This document shows, piece by piece, positions 1-5,705 of a DNA stretch of 10,841 nucleotides (positions are counted from its first letter, which is position 1; every line of letters starts with the position of its first letter). The DNA is from Thermoproteota archaeon (GTDB lineage Archaea > Korarchaeota > Korarchaeia > Korarchaeales > Korarchaeaceae), in assembly GCA_003661365.1 (NCBI GenBank), contig QMVZ01000040.1, positions 1-10,841 of the forward strand, in the 5' to 3' direction. The notes under the pieces were generated by a model. That model saw nothing but the letters and a program-made list of their open reading frames with translations. It was not told the origin of the DNA and searched no databases. Both the position numbers and the translations under genes were made by a program.

Positions 1-561
1 AGGGAATTATTCGAACAGGGGAATTATCTTGATTATCGCCTGAAATCGAAAATCCTTGCCAACCTGCCCCTCTCGTACTCAGGGGAAGGTGGACTCAGGG
101 AGCTCATTGAAAAATCTATGGACGTCCTGAAAGGCGCTGCTCTAGTGGAAGAGAAGGAAGCTGTAGATAAGATCTTCAGGACCTTGGCGAGAAATCCAAA
201 CCTAGTGGCTTATGGAGTTAAGGACGTGCTACAGTCTTTGATGAGCGGACAGGCAGAGATGGTAGTCGTCCTGAACGACTTGGATTACCTACACGTAAAA
301 CGAACTTGCCAGAACTGTGGTTTTGAAGAAGAGAAGCTCATAAAGGCCGAAGAGTTTGAAACTAAGGATAACTCCATGCCCTGTCCGAAGTGTGGATCCA
401 CAACTTTTGAGGTTGAGAAAGAGGACATAATCGATTACATCGTTACTTTAGCAGAAGCGATATCCGCAGACGTCATCGTCATATCAAGCGAGACTGAATG
501 GGGCGAACAGTTAAAGTCTCTTGGAGGAGTAGCCGCCTTACTTAGATATGAAGCAAGCTGA
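1..561 (+). CDS. prf1: Peptide chain release factor aRF1, C-terminal part (5' truncated by window edge)
   Basis: The frame is open from base 1 to the TGA at 559-561, giving 186 residues with no start inside the window. The first ATG in this frame (118) lies inside conserved sequence and is not the real start. Visible family landmarks are SYSGEGGLREL (about residues 30-40), AYGVKDV (70-76), a zinc-ribbon-like pair CxxC (103/106) and CPKC (128/131), then DIIDYIVTLAE and the closing GGVAALLRY. These correspond to the middle-to-C-terminal domains of archaeal and eukaryotic class I release factors (aRF1/eRF1), which read all three stop codons and bind the aRF3/aEF1A and ABCE1 partners. The N-terminal codon-reading domain and the GGQ peptidyl-hydrolysis loop lie upstream of the window. 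Pelota is the nearest alternative, but the four-cysteine C-terminal ribbon and the closing motif fit aRF1 better. The T-rich stretch right after the stop may end the transcript. Confidence 0.93.
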   Translation, partial: RELFEQGNYLDYRLKSKILANLPLSYSGEGGLRELIEKSMDVLKGAALVEEKEAVDKIFRTLARNPNLVAYGVKDVLQSLMSGQAEMVVVLNDLDYLHVKRTCQNCGFEEEKLIKAEEFETKDNSMPCPKCGSTTFEVEKEDIIDYIVTLAEAISADVIVISSETEWGEQLKSLGGVAALLRYEAS

Positions 562-564
562 TAA

Positions 565-574
565 CTTTTTATTT
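565..574 (+). promoter_or_regulatory. TATA-like box for tRNA-Ala
   Basis: The AT-rich element CTTTTTATTT lies 21-30 nt upstream of the tRNA-Ala 5' end, the expected distance for an archaeal TBP box. It also forms the T-rich tail just after the aRF1 stop codon, so it could act as a terminator instead or as well. The call rests on composition and spacing only. Confidence 0.4.
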
Positions 575-594
575 GGCTAAAGGAGAAATCTGTG

Positions 595-698
595 GGGCCG
601 GTGGCGCAGTCTGGTAGCGCGCCGCTCTCGCACTAAAAACGGAGATTTGCCGTTTTTGCGAACAGCGGAGGTCGCGGGTTCGAATCCCGCCCGGTCCA
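595..698 (+). tRNA. tRNA-Ala(CGC) with a 30-nt intron
   Basis: A full cloverleaf can be drawn. The acceptor is GGGCCGG (595-601) with CCGGTCC (691-697). The D stem is GCGC/GCGC (604-607/617-620) with GG at 613-614. The anticodon stem is CCGCT/AGCGG (622-626/664-668). The T arm is GCGGG, TTCGAAT, CCCGC (674-690), and the discriminator is A698. The third acceptor pair is G597-U695, the G3-U70 pair that marks alanine tRNAs. This supports reading the spliced loop C-U-CGC-A-C as anticodon CGC. The loop is interrupted by a 30-nt insert. CCA is not encoded (the bases after A698 are CT). Confidence 0.95.
634..663 (+). other. Intron of tRNA-Ala (bulge-helix-bulge substrate)
   Basis: The inner hairpin AAAAACGG/CCGTTTTT (635-642/650-657) has a 7-nt loop. 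The 4-bp central helix TCGC/GCGA (628-631/658-661) is separated from it by the 3-nt bulge A632-C633-U634. On the other side the anticodon stem closes after A662-C663, with C627 unpaired, so the outer bulge is slightly relaxed. Cutting between the second and third bulge bases removes 634-663. The usual 37/38 position would remove 633-662. Both give the same mature tRNA because 633 and 663 are both C. Confidence 0.88.
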
Positions 699-725
699 CT
701 CCTTCTTATTCCTATAATTTCCCTC

Positions 726-731
726 TTTTTT
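726..731 (+). terminator. Oligo-T tract downstream of tRNA-Ala
   Basis: Six consecutive T residues lie in a pyrimidine-rich stretch (720-733), 28 nt past the tRNA 3' end. Archaeal RNA polymerase often stops at oligo-T without a hairpin. There is no further support. Confidence 0.35.
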
Positions 732-836
732 CTATGCAAGACCGCAGTTGGGTCTACGAGATACTTAGGTTGATTTTGTTTATATCATCTTGATTTTCAA
801 AGTAATTAATCAAAACAGGGTATTTTAGCTTGAAAG

Positions 837-908
837 AGCCGGGGCCGGGATTTGAACCCGGGATCTGCTGGTCTGCAGCCAGCCGCCTTACCACTCGGCT
901 ACCCCGGC
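837..908 (-). tRNA. tRNA-Cys(GCA)
   Basis: Read on the minus strand, the acceptor is GCCGGGG (908-902) paired with CCCCGGC (844-838). The D arm is GCC...GGC. The anticodon stem is GCTGG/CCAGC around the loop CTGCAGA, giving anticodon GCA (plus-strand 874-876). The T arm is CCGGG, TTCAAAT, CCCGG. The discriminator is U73 (A837 on the plus strand), the hallmark of cysteine tRNAs. There is no intron and no encoded CCA. The gene stands alone between tRNA-Ala and hisS, and the 80 bases between it and hisS contain no other gene that I can see. Confidence 0.96.
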
Positions 909-933
909 TTATCCTACAAAGATATTGACTTGG

Positions 934-947
934 CTTATTTTAATATT
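934..947 (-). promoter_or_regulatory. TATA-like box for tRNA-Cys
   Basis: On the minus strand this reads AATATTAAAATAAG, 26-39 nt upstream of the tRNA-Cys 5' end. An AT-rich stretch of this kind at this distance is what an archaeal TBP/TFB promoter looks like. The call rests on composition and spacing. Confidence 0.4.
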
Positions 948-989
948 CCGACATAGAATCAAAAGAAGTAGACTATTGCCTATTCATTT

Positions 990-2279
990 TTACGCAAGTT
1001 TTCCCCTTATTTCTTCTATAAGCCTATCTAGAGGAATTTCTAACTCCTCACCGCTATCTAGATCCCTTATCTTTACTGCCTTCCTTTCAAGCTCCCTTTT
1101 TCCAAGCAAAACCGCTAGCTTACATCCTCTTTTGTTAGCATATTCCAGTTGTTTGGATAAAGGTCTCTCCCTTAACTCCACGTCGGTTTTTATCCCAGCC
1201 ATTCGAAGATCCCTTGCTGTCTTAAGGGCAAGAGGTTTCAGCTCCTGTCCGATGTAGGCGACGAAGACAGGTCTCCTTTCCCCTACCTTAATTATCCTCT
1301 TTTCCATCGCTGCCTCAACAAGACGATCGACGCCAAAAGACATGCCCACGCATGGGATGTCTGGTCCTCCGTACAGGCTTATGAGATTATCATATCTTCC
1401 TCCCCCGCAAACCGAGTAGGGTATTCCCTCTACCAAAACCTCGAAAACCATGCCTGTGTAGTAGGCCAAGCCCCTAACGATGTTTGGGGAAAAGAGAATC
1501 CACTTACTTAATCCTACCTCCTTTCCAAGGTCGAAGAGCTTGATTAAGCGTTCTATGACCTGCCTCAGTTTGGGCTCCTCCAGTATTGCAAGAGACTCTC
1601 CTGGGGACTTTTTCCTCAAGCCTAAAACGAACATTATCCTATCGAAGAGCTCTTTTCTGCCATCGAGGGCTGCTAAAAGATCTCGTTCAAACGTTTCCTC
1701 AGAAACCTTGTTCCTCTTATCGATGACCAGCATCACCCTGTACTGTTGGTCAGGGTTGAATCCCTCTTGCCCTAACATTTCCCTGAAGATCCGAACGTCG
1801 TTTACTTCAACCCTAAAATCCTTAAAGCCCAAAGCCAACATCGAGTCGATTACCAGGGATATAACCTCAAGGTCCGACTCTACGGAAGATGCGCCTATTA
1901 GCTCGACACCTGCCTGCCAGAACTCCCTGTACCTCATTTTCTGGGGTTCATCGTACCTGAACACGCTTCCGAAGTAGCTCCATTTGACAGGCAGTTTTAG
2001 CTCTCCAGCCCTCTGAACGAAGAGCCTGGCTGCTGATGGGGTGAATTCTGGCCTTAGCGCCACTTTTCTGCCTCCAAAATCGGTGAAGGTGTACATGTGC
2101 TTCTCTATTTCCTCTCCAGACTTCCTCTCGAAAAGGGAAAACGGTTCTAAGGTCGGCAATACGACTTCCTCGAACCCATAGAGAGTAAATACCGTTCTTA
2201 GCGTATCCTCTACCCTCTGAAGGATTCTCGCTTCCTCGGGCAGCAGTACTCTAAAGCCCCTTAGCGGTGAGAAATCCAT
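990..2279 (-). CDS. hisS: Histidyl-tRNA synthetase
   Basis: This class II aminoacyl-tRNA synthetase charges tRNA-His in the cytoplasm. At 429 residues it has normal HisRS length. The N-terminal catalytic core includes LRPEFTPSAARL (75-86), motif 2 around FGSVFRYDEPQ and YREFWQAGVE (103-126), the histidine-binding RGLAYYTG (269-276), GGGRYDNLI (292-300) and motif 3 GMSFGVDRL (312-320). The anticodon-binding domain runs from about 335 to the end. The histidine-A motif has Ala272 where many HisRS have Asp (RGLDYYT). The rest of the active site is intact, so the enzyme should work. The HisZ paralogue of the histidine pathway is an alternative, but the complete anticodon-binding domain argues against it. 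The ATG has no Shine-Dalgarno sequence, and a TATA-like element sits 25-34 nt upstream, so the mRNA is probably leaderless. Confidence 0.96.
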   Translation of the reverse strand: MDFSPLRGFRVLLPEEARILQRVEDTLRTVFTLYGFEEVVLPTLEPFSLFERKSGEEIEKHMYTFTDFGGRKVALRPEFTPSAARLFVQRAGELKLPVKWSYFGSVFRYDEPQKMRYREFWQAGVELIGASSVESDLEVISLVIDSMLALGFKDFRVEVNDVRIFREMLGQEGFNPDQQYRVMLVIDKRNKVSEETFERDLLAALDGRKELFDRIMFVLGLRKKSPGESLAILEEPKLRQVIERLIKLFDLGKEVGLSKWILFSPNIVRGLAYYTGMVFEVLVEGIPYSVCGGGRYDNLISLYGGPDIPCVGMSFGVDRLVEAAMEKRIIKVGERRPVFVAYIGQELKPLALKTARDLRMAGIKTDVELRERPLSKQLEYANKRGCKLAVLLGKRELERKAVKIRDLDSGEELEIPLDRLIEEIRGKLA

Positions 2280-2303
2280 CTCAAGAGTTGTTCGGCATGA
2301 ATA

Positions 2304-2313
2304 CTTAAATAAA
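2304..2313. promoter_or_regulatory. Shared TATA-like element between hisS and tRNA-Arg
   Basis: CTTAAATAAA is the only clearly AT-rich element in the 55 bases between the two divergent genes. Its centre is about 26 nt from the tRNA-Arg 5' end on one side and about 29 nt from the hisS ATG on the other. Read on the minus strand it is TTTATTTAAG, also TATA-like. Either one element drives transcription both ways or two overlapping boxes exist. Confidence 0.5.
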
Positions 2314-2334
2314 CCCTAGGTCTCTCCTACCATC

Positions 2335-2427
2335 GGGCCCGTAGCTCAGTAGGATTAGAGCGACGGCCTCCTAGGCCTTGTCGAAGAAAGCCGTAGGTCG
2401 CGGGTTCGAGTCCCGCCGGGCCCGCCA
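2335..2427 (+). tRNA. tRNA-Arg(CCT) with a 15-nt intron; CCA present in the DNA
   Basis: The acceptor is GGGCCCG (2335-2341) with CGGGCCC (2417-2423). The D stem is GCTC/GAGC (2344-2347/2358-2361). The anticodon stem is ACGGC/GCCGT (2363-2367/2390-2394). The T arm is GCGGG, TTCGAGT, CCCGC (2400-2416), and the discriminator is G2424. The spliced loop reads C-U-CCU-A-A, which gives anticodon CCU (Arg). Bases 2425-2427 are CCA, so this tRNA may carry an encoded 3' end, unlike the other two in the window. Three bases could match by chance. Confidence 0.93.
2374..2388 (+). other. Intron of tRNA-Arg, 15 nt
   Basis: The insert lies at the canonical position between bases 37 (A2373) and 38 (A2389). 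Bases 32, 33 and 35 (C2368, U2369, C2371) pair with G2386, A2385 and G2383. The C2370-A2384 position is mismatched. The 5' bulge would be U2372-A2373-G2374 and the 3' bulge A2387-A2388-A2389. This is a weaker, relaxed BHB fold. The exact ends are inferred from the need for a 7-nt loop. Confidence 0.8.
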
Positions 2428-2471
2428 TAATTCCTTTTTAGCTGGAAGTGGAGACTATGGTGAGGGGTACA

Positions 2472-3485
2472 ATGGAGTTACAGAAAGCTTCGCTAGCATG
2501 CCTGGTCTTAGTTCTAGCGGTCCTCCCAGCCTTAAAAGTCAGCACGCAGCAACCTCAGGGCCCCACGTATGGGGCCATCGTTGTCCGAGGCGATATATAT
2601 GCGGATTGGACGTTGGCCATGGCTTTCTCCATGAAGGAAAGGGTGCCCGTGCTTACGTTGTATAAAGAGGTGAATGAAGAGGAAGTTATCGGGGTTTTGA
2701 CCAGCCTATCTGAGGCGAGACGGTCTGTTCTCATCGTTGGTGACTCCATGGCGGTTCCCAGAGGCTTTGAGATAATACTGAAGTCCATGAGGATAGATGT
2801 GGACAGGGTGGGGGGCGCCACGAGGGCAGACACCTCCCTTCAAATGATAATAAGGGGCTTCTGGGCTGACAGTAGAGAGTTAGTTGTAGTCGACGGACAG
2901 AAGAGGGAACTCTACATTCCAGCTCTTTCTTTATCTTCGACGTATCTGGCTCCAATAATCTACTCTACTGAAGGGCGCCTTCCTGAGAACTTCTTTAAAG
3001 TTTTAGAAAATTACATGCCGAACCTCGAGACGGTGTACGTTTTAGATGATTCCTTAATTGAGGAGGAGGTCGCTGAATTAATCAACAAAGGCTATGTAAT
3101 AAAGGAACTGAATATTACAACCGTAGAAGCTCCCAAGAAGAGTTCACTTCAGCAAGCGCTGTTATGGCTCAGAGAAAGGGCTCTAGGAATGATTGTCGGT
3201 CTGTTTACAGGTACAATCCTGTCATATCTCATAATTTCAGGGAGGAAGAGATCTCCAACCGACCTGTTGATGAGCTTCTTAACGAGGGATGAGAGAACTC
3301 TGGTAGAAATAATTAGGAAGAATAAAGAAGTGAAGCAGGAAGATCTCCCAGAGTTGACGGGCTTCTCTCGCCCAAAGGTAAGTAGAATGGTAAATGAGCT
3401 TGTGAGTAGGGGCATATTAGAGAAAGAAGTCTTTGGAAAGACGTATGTGTTGAGGATCAGGAATCTATTTAAGGAGGAAACCTGA
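2472..3485 (+). CDS. Membrane-anchored regulator: CWB2-like outer domain, one membrane helix, cytoplasmic winged helix
   Basis: From the ATG at 2472 the protein has 337 residues. It has a signal peptide or first helix at about 4-22 (hydrophobic LACLVLVLAVLPAL). An extracytoplasmic region follows (about 30-215) that contains VLIVGDS and RVGGATRADTSLQM (112-125), which resembles the RxxGxxRxxTA core of cell-wall-binding repeat 2 (PF04122). A membrane helix lies at about 237-256, then the positive GRKR, then a MarR-like winged helix (about 265-335, with GFSRPKVSRMVNELVSRGILE). The positive charge after the helix puts the DNA-binding part inside the cell. I infer a one-component surface sensor or transcription factor; ligand and targets are unknown. 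Starts at GTG 2448, ATG 2457 and GTG 2460 are possible. I chose 2472 because GGTGA (2459-2463) lies 8 nt upstream and it gives the cleaner signal peptide. The gene follows tRNA-Arg by 44 nt. Confidence 0.8.
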   Translation: MELQKASLACLVLVLAVLPALKVSTQQPQGPTYGAIVVRGDIYADWTLAMAFSMKERVPVLTLYKEVNEEEVIGVLTSLSEARRSVLIVGDSMAVPRGFEIILKSMRIDVDRVGGATRADTSLQMIIRGFWADSRELVVVDGQKRELYIPALSLSSTYLAPIIYSTEGRLPENFFKVLENYMPNLETVYVLDDSLIEEEVAELINKGYVIKELNITTVEAPKKSSLQQALLWLRERALGMIVGLFTGTILSYLIISGRKRSPTDLLMSFLTRDERTLVEIIRKNKEVKQEDLPELTGFSRPKVSRMVNELVSRGILEKEVFGKTYVLRIRNLFKEET

Positions 3486-3514
3486 CCTAACCTTTCAAGG
3501 TCGGAGGGTCAGTG

Positions 3515-3688
3515 ATGTCCGGAGAAGAATTATACTGCACATCCTGCGGAAGGAGAGTAACCTATCAGCCTTCACTAGTGGTCTTCTCCTGTCCAAACTG
3601 CGGCGAAGCCACCATAGTGCGCTGCAAGATCTGCAGGCAACAAGCAAACTGTTATATATGTCCCGTGTGTGGTTTCGAAGGCCCTTAG
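3515..3688 (+). CDS. Small archaeal zinc-ribbon protein, 57 residues (HVO_2753-like)
   Basis: The ATG at 3515 has GGAGGG (3503-3508) six bases upstream, and the ORF closes with TAG at 3686-3688. The protein carries four CxxC pairs: CTSC (8-11), CPNC (26-29), CKIC (37-40) and CPVC (49-52), enough for two zinc sites. It ends in GFEGP. The order of knuckles, the RC-x-x-CR core and the terminal GFxGP match the small archaeal 'zinc finger domain / Zn-ribbon RNA-binding' family found next to aEF-1beta. HVO_2753 in Haloferax is the studied member, as I recall. The biochemical role is unclear; an RNA or ribosome link is inferred from context. The next gene, aEF-1beta, starts 12 nt downstream, so co-transcription is very likely. 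Confidence 0.88.
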   Translation: MSGEELYCTSCGRRVTYQPSLVVFSCPNCGEATIVRCKICRQQANCYICPVCGFEGP

Positions 3689-3700
3689 AGGTTGATAAGT

Positions 3701-3967
3701 ATGGGTAGTGTTCTGATGGAAATACGCGTTCTGTTGGAAGTTGAAACAGATCATGAGAAGGTGCTGGAATCGATAAGGGATTCCCTTTCGGTAAGCAATG
3801 CTGAGCTCCTTGACTTTAACAAGGTTCCAATAGCCTTTGGTATAGAAGCTCTTAATCTCCTCATACGAGCCCCCGAGGAGGAGGAGATAACCACAAAGGT
3901 GTTAGACGGCATAAAGAACGTGGAAGGGGTAAGCAGTGTTGAGATAGGTAGGACTTCTAGGATGTGA
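3701..3967 (+). CDS. ef1b: Translation elongation factor aEF-1beta (nucleotide exchange factor for aEF-1A)
   Basis: This 88-residue protein matches the length of archaeal aEF-1beta, which consists only of the exchange domain of eukaryotic eEF1B-alpha. It has the beta-alpha-beta ferredoxin-like pattern, with the conserved stretch KVPIAFGIEALNLL (41-54) and the closing VEGVSSVEIGRTSRM. It drives GDP/GTP exchange on aEF-1A during elongation. I chose ATG 3701 (protein starting MGSVLMEIRV) because it follows GAGGTTGAT (3688-3696) and matches the family's MG start. The upstream in-frame TTG at 3692 lies inside that Shine-Dalgarno sequence. The next gene's Shine-Dalgarno sequence overlaps this gene's TGA stop, which suggests coupled translation. 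Confidence 0.94.
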   Translation: MGSVLMEIRVLLEVETDHEKVLESIRDSLSVSNAELLDFNKVPIAFGIEALNLLIRAPEEEEITTKVLDGIKNVEGVSSVEIGRTSRM

Positions 3968-3973
3968 GTTGTA

Positions 3974-4243
3974 ATGACTAGTTCAAGCACGTCTCTCCCT
4001 GTTTGGTATGTAATTTACGGTTTCCTTAAGAAATATGGGGAAGAAGGAATTACGGATAAAGAGTTATACGAGAGAATTGTTTCCGAAAACCCTTGGATAT
4101 CCCTTCCCCAGATCTCAGAGGCATTGCTTAAGTTAGAAGCAGCAGGAAAGATTAGAACTGTTAGAGGAGGTAAGAAGGGAACCCTCGTTATTGAACTATT
4201 AGAGGGACGCAAGCACAGATATGTGCTCTCAGATGAAGATTGA
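3974..4243 (+). CDS. Small winged-helix protein, unassigned
   Basis: The product has 89 residues and belongs to no family I can name with confidence. The pattern is helix (VWYVIYGFLKKYGEEG), helix (TDKELYERIVSEN), a recognition-like helix (SLPQISEALLKLEAAGKI), then a basic wing (RTVRGGKKGTLVIE) and a charged tail. This is the layout of a winged helix-turn-helix. It could bind DNA or act as a protein-protein module like those in archaeal transcription or repair complexes. The start at ATG 3974 is supported by GGATGTGAG, which overlaps the aEF-1beta stop; the two genes are 6 nt apart and surely co-transcribed. The stop lies 4 nt from the FEN-1 stop on the other strand. Confidence 0.75.
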   Translation: MTSSSTSLPVWYVIYGFLKKYGEEGITDKELYERIVSENPWISLPQISEALLKLEAAGKIRTVRGGKKGTLVIELLEGRKHRYVLSDED

Positions 4244-4247
4244 GAAA

Positions 4248-5267
4248 TTAAAACCAGGCTTCTAGACCTTCTGATTGTATTCTACTTTTTCTAAGCTCTT
4301 CTAATGTCTTTTCTACTCTTTTCGGAGAGAATTCATGTTGATTAACCATGAAATCATAGAGCTTTTCGTCATCAACCGGTCTTAGGGTTAGATCGTAGTC
4401 ATCTGAGGTTGGAGGTTCCAAGAAGAACTCGAAAATCTCCATTGGTTCGATTTCAAACTCCCATTTTACGTGCGAGAGAACCTTTTCAAGTGTTTTATGC
4501 TCTTCAACCAACTTTAGAGCCCTCTTACAGCCTATCCCTTTGATCCCTCCAGGATTGTAGTCGGTGCCAACGAGTATTCCAACTATTATCAGCTGCTCTC
4601 TACTGATCCCTAGGTTATCAAGCACCTCCTTGAGCAAGATTTCTTCGGGATAGACTTTTACATATCTCTGCTCTCCTGGTAATTTCCTTCTCTCAGAGAA
4701 CGTTAGGTTCCTAACGAGTCTTGGAGAACCAAAGAGAAGAGAGTCATAGTCCTGGGATCCTGCTGCCCACACATCGCCTTTTTTAGCCATATAGGCCGCC
4801 TGGGCCTCTCCCTCGCTTGGTGCTTGGACTATGGGAACCCCCATGTATTCAAGGATCTTTTTGGCATCCTCTATCATCTCTGAAGTCAAGGACAGAGCAG
4901 CCTGTGCGTACTTTCTAGCATCTTCCAATCTCCCTGCGGCTAAAGCCTCTCGCCATTTCTCCATAGCTTCTCTTCTTACCTCTTCCCTCTCTTCAACGGT
5001 TTTTCTTTTGAAAGGAGGTGGTTCTCCATCAAACACATAAACTGGGATGATGCCTGTTGCTAGGAGTTTTGCTGTCCTGTAAAAAACGCCAGAGTGAACA
5101 GACGTTATCTCCCCGCTGCTGGTCATTAAAGGAGTTCCATCTCTTTGCCTTATGATTGATAAGAATTGGTACATCGCATTGAACGCATCAATGGCTACAG
5201 ATTTTCCTCTAAGTTTTTCTAAATCTATCCTGTGAGCTATAACAAGGTCACTAATCTTAACCCCCAT
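4248..5267 (-). CDS. fen: Flap endonuclease 1 (FEN-1)
   Basis: This structure-specific 5' nuclease cuts flaps during Okazaki-fragment maturation and base-excision repair. It has 339 residues, normal for archaeal FEN-1. The N-terminal nuclease region has AIDAFNAMYQFL (D27) and VFDGEPPPFK (D80). The internal region has SEGEAQAAYMA (E152, E154) and AAGSQDYDSLLFG (D173, D175), and the helix-hairpin-helix region has VGTDYNPGGIKGIG (D236). All expected metal ligands are present. The start MGVKISDL fits the family, where Gly2 becomes the N-terminus. The C-terminus is a PCNA-binding tail (LEAWF), but its glutamine is one residue further from the aromatic pair than in the standard QxxLxxWF. The gene stands alone, converging on the winged-helix gene and diverging from pth2. 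Confidence 0.97.
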   Translation of the reverse strand: MGVKISDLVIAHRIDLEKLRGKSVAIDAFNAMYQFLSIIRQRDGTPLMTSSGEITSVHSGVFYRTAKLLATGIIPVYVFDGEPPPFKRKTVEEREEVRREAMEKWREALAAGRLEDARKYAQAALSLTSEMIEDAKKILEYMGVPIVQAPSEGEAQAAYMAKKGDVWAAGSQDYDSLLFGSPRLVRNLTFSERRKLPGEQRYVKVYPEEILLKEVLDNLGISREQLIIVGILVGTDYNPGGIKGIGCKRALKLVEEHKTLEKVLSHVKWEFEIEPMEIFEFFLEPPTSDDYDLTLRPVDDEKLYDFMVNQHEFSPKRVEKTLEELRKSRIQSEGLEAWF

Positions 5268-5297
5268 TAGGCGTCATATTATCTTACTTTGGTCTAA

Positions 5298-5310
5298 GGA
5301 TAAAAACAAA
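5298..5310. promoter_or_regulatory. AT-rich TATA-like element between fen and pth2
   Basis: The element GGATAAAAACAAA is the main A/T tract between the divergent genes. It lies 19-31 nt upstream of the pth2 ATG (5329) and 31-43 nt upstream of the fen ATG (5267). It could hold the TATA box of one or both genes. The pth2 distance is tight because that gene also has a Shine-Dalgarno sequence (GGAGAG, 5314-5319), so direction is uncertain. Confidence 0.35.
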
Positions 5311-5328
5311 TCTGGAGAGATGATATCA

Positions 5329-5703
5329 ATGGTATCTGGAGGATGTTCCACCAAATATAAGCAGGTAATTGTGATTAATGCCGATGTGAAAATGAGTAAA
5401 GGAAAAACGGCTGCTCAGGCTGCTCATGCAGCATGCGAGGCTTCTGAAGCGGCTAGAAAAATGGTTCCTAACATATGGCAGGCATGGAGGAATGAAGGAG
5501 CTAAGAAAGTGATACTGGCAGCAAGCGAGATAGAGCTAATCGAGATCTACAAGAAAGCTGAATCGATGAACATGCCAAGGGCATTAATTAGAGACGCTGG
5601 TTTAACAGAATTACCTCCTGGAACCCTCACAGCAGTTGCCATAGGACCTTACGAAGAGAAGAAGATAGATAAAATCACTGGGCACTTGGAAATCCTGAAA
5701 TAA
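5329..5703 (+). CDS. pth2: Peptidyl-tRNA hydrolase, archaeal/eukaryotic type 2
   Basis: Pth2 cleaves the ester bond of peptidyl-tRNAs that drop off the ribosome, recycling the tRNA. The 124-residue product carries the family blocks KMSKGKTAAQAAHA (21-34), the middle QAWRNEGAKKV and IRDAGLTELPPGTLTAVAIGP (87-107). These hold the conserved catalytic-site Lys, Gln, His and Asp positions. The protein ends with the usual short helix and LEILK. An in-frame ATG at 5320 lies directly on GGAGAGATGAT (5314-5324), so I prefer ATG 5329, which leaves correct spacing. There is no N-terminal membrane anchor of the kind seen in eukaryotic homologues. The stop codon is separated by 2 nt from the convergent DUF371 gene. 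Confidence 0.95.
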   Translation: MVSGGCSTKYKQVIVINADVKMSKGKTAAQAAHAACEASEAARKMVPNIWQAWRNEGAKKVILAASEIELIEIYKKAESMNMPRALIRDAGLTELPPGTLTAVAIGPYEEKKIDKITGHLEILK

Positions 5704-5705
5704 AC

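Noticed and set aside
770..800. A possible C/D-box guide RNA on the minus strand (AGATGATAT resembles a C box)
   Set aside because: No matching D box (CTGA) or D'/C' pair is found at a suitable distance. The 138 bases between tRNA-Ala and tRNA-Cys show no other structure that I can support.
925..1257. A 110-residue open frame beside tRNA-Cys
   Set aside because: Most of it is antisense to the end of hisS and the composition is low-complexity Ser/Leu.
1480..1977. A 165-residue open frame antisense to hisS
   Set aside because: It lies wholly inside the well-supported hisS gene and is Ser/Lys/Ile-rich without any recognisable motif, as expected for a shadow frame.
2378..2665. An open frame starting inside tRNA-Arg
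   Set aside because: Its first residues are translated tRNA sequence and the rest is a shadow of the CWB2-wHTH gene.
5320..5331. ATG 5320 as the pth2 start
   Set aside because: It overlaps the Shine-Dalgarno sequence itself; ATG 5329 has proper spacing.
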